Shown one piece after another: positions 63,835 through 64,000 of a stretch of 64,000 nt of DNA. Both the position numbers and the translations under genes were made by a program. This DNA comes from Mrakia gelida (taxonomy: Eukaryota > Basidiomycota > Tremellomycetes > Cystofilobasidiales > Mrakiaceae): assembly GCA_024345305.1 (NCBI GenBank), contig BRON01000007.1, positions 1-64,000 on the forward strand. The letters are read 5' to 3'. The stretch's first letter is position 1, and every line of letters begins with the position of its first letter. The notes below the pieces were generated by a model, which was not told where the DNA came from, ran no database searches, and was given only the letters and a program-made list of their open reading frames with translations.

Positions 63835-64000
63835 TGAAAGCGAGTTTGTTAGGTACGTTATTTAGGAGAGCTCTTCCGTCTGCATCAGCTCACACACCTC
63901 ACCTTTTCCTCCGCGTGCTGGTCTACAACGTCGAACCGAAGCAGACGCTCCCTCCTCTTCCGCTCCATGGTAGGCATGCCTTCGTTCTCCCATACCCGGT
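63835..64000 (+). CDS. Possible gene start running off the window
   Basis: ATG near 63835 opens a frame (MKASLLGTLFRRALPSASAH) that stays open to the window end. The N-terminus has the Arg/Ser/Ala composition of a mitochondrial presequence. A GTACGT right after MKASLL could be a splice donor. Too short to identify. Confidence 0.3.

Noticed and set aside
1..64000. tRNA, rRNA or other structured RNA genes
   Set aside because: I found no tRNA-like A/B box pairs with cloverleaf arms and no rRNA segments by eye; a tRNAscan-SE and Infernal run would settle this.

Overview
The window reads as the left end of a fungal chromosome. It opens with about 13 CCCTAA telomere repeats, C-strand outward, followed by roughly 50 kb of subtelomere built from repeats, retrotransposons and broken genes. 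More ordinary genes take over from about 55 kb. Genes carry many short introns (GTRNGT donor, CTRAY-like branch site, YAG acceptor, mostly 50-100 bp). Together with the families present, this suggests a basidiomycete yeast, probably Pucciniomycotina/Microbotryomycetes-like. That placement is an inference from gene style, not from a database match.

Layout. 1-78 telomere. 79-378 a strand almost without G. 505-1850 a 330-bp tandem array. 2505-8872 a subtelomeric element family: two copies of a ~785-bp module ending in a palindromic hairpin array and the hexamer GGTTAG. Between them lies an intron-containing zinc-finger gene resembling the OrsD/DUF3505 family. A third, divergent module lies at 10.15-10.4 kb. 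8.9-13.9 kb is a gene graveyard: a Copia gag scrap, a scrap of the 47-kb gene, a 5'-truncated Prm10/ThrE-like transporter and a truncated, frame-broken Mga2/Spt23-like factor. 14.7-22.1 kb holds an apparently intact fork-head factor, a solo LTR, a second fork-head gene that is a pseudogene, and an apparently intact DUF6534-type membrane protein. 24.9-52.5 kb is repeat territory. It has two complete Copia elements in opposite orientation (27.5-32.3 and 39.8-44.6 kb), each with identical 227-bp LTRs and a 5-bp target duplication. It also has at least 13 copies of a short palindrome with core GACAG-S-CTGTC, old LTR remnants and duplicated segments. Genes in this stretch are an F-box-like protein, a NIMA-related kinase with all catalytic motifs, an HSF-domain factor and an unrecognised gene. 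54.2-55.4 kb is a broken third Copia copy. 56-64 kb carries an unrecognised gene, a possible velvet-domain gene, IMP dehydrogenase, and a homoserine dehydrogenase that lacks its N-terminal half here.

How it fits together. Housekeeping genes lie on the inner (right) side. The outer side is a zone where fragments of genes found elsewhere in the window (kinase, fork-head, 47-kb gene, Copia) have been copied, truncated and joined. The most unusual signals are: (1) the palindrome arrays at the ends of the subtelomeric element, in which four arms have changed sequence together between copies while keeping perfect pairing; (2) the head-to-tail arrangement of that element with the zinc-finger gene, whose stop codon is supplied by the next copy's end; and (3) the dispersed GACAG-S-CTGTC palindromes. 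All work was by eye: exon boundaries are predictions and family names are motif-based.
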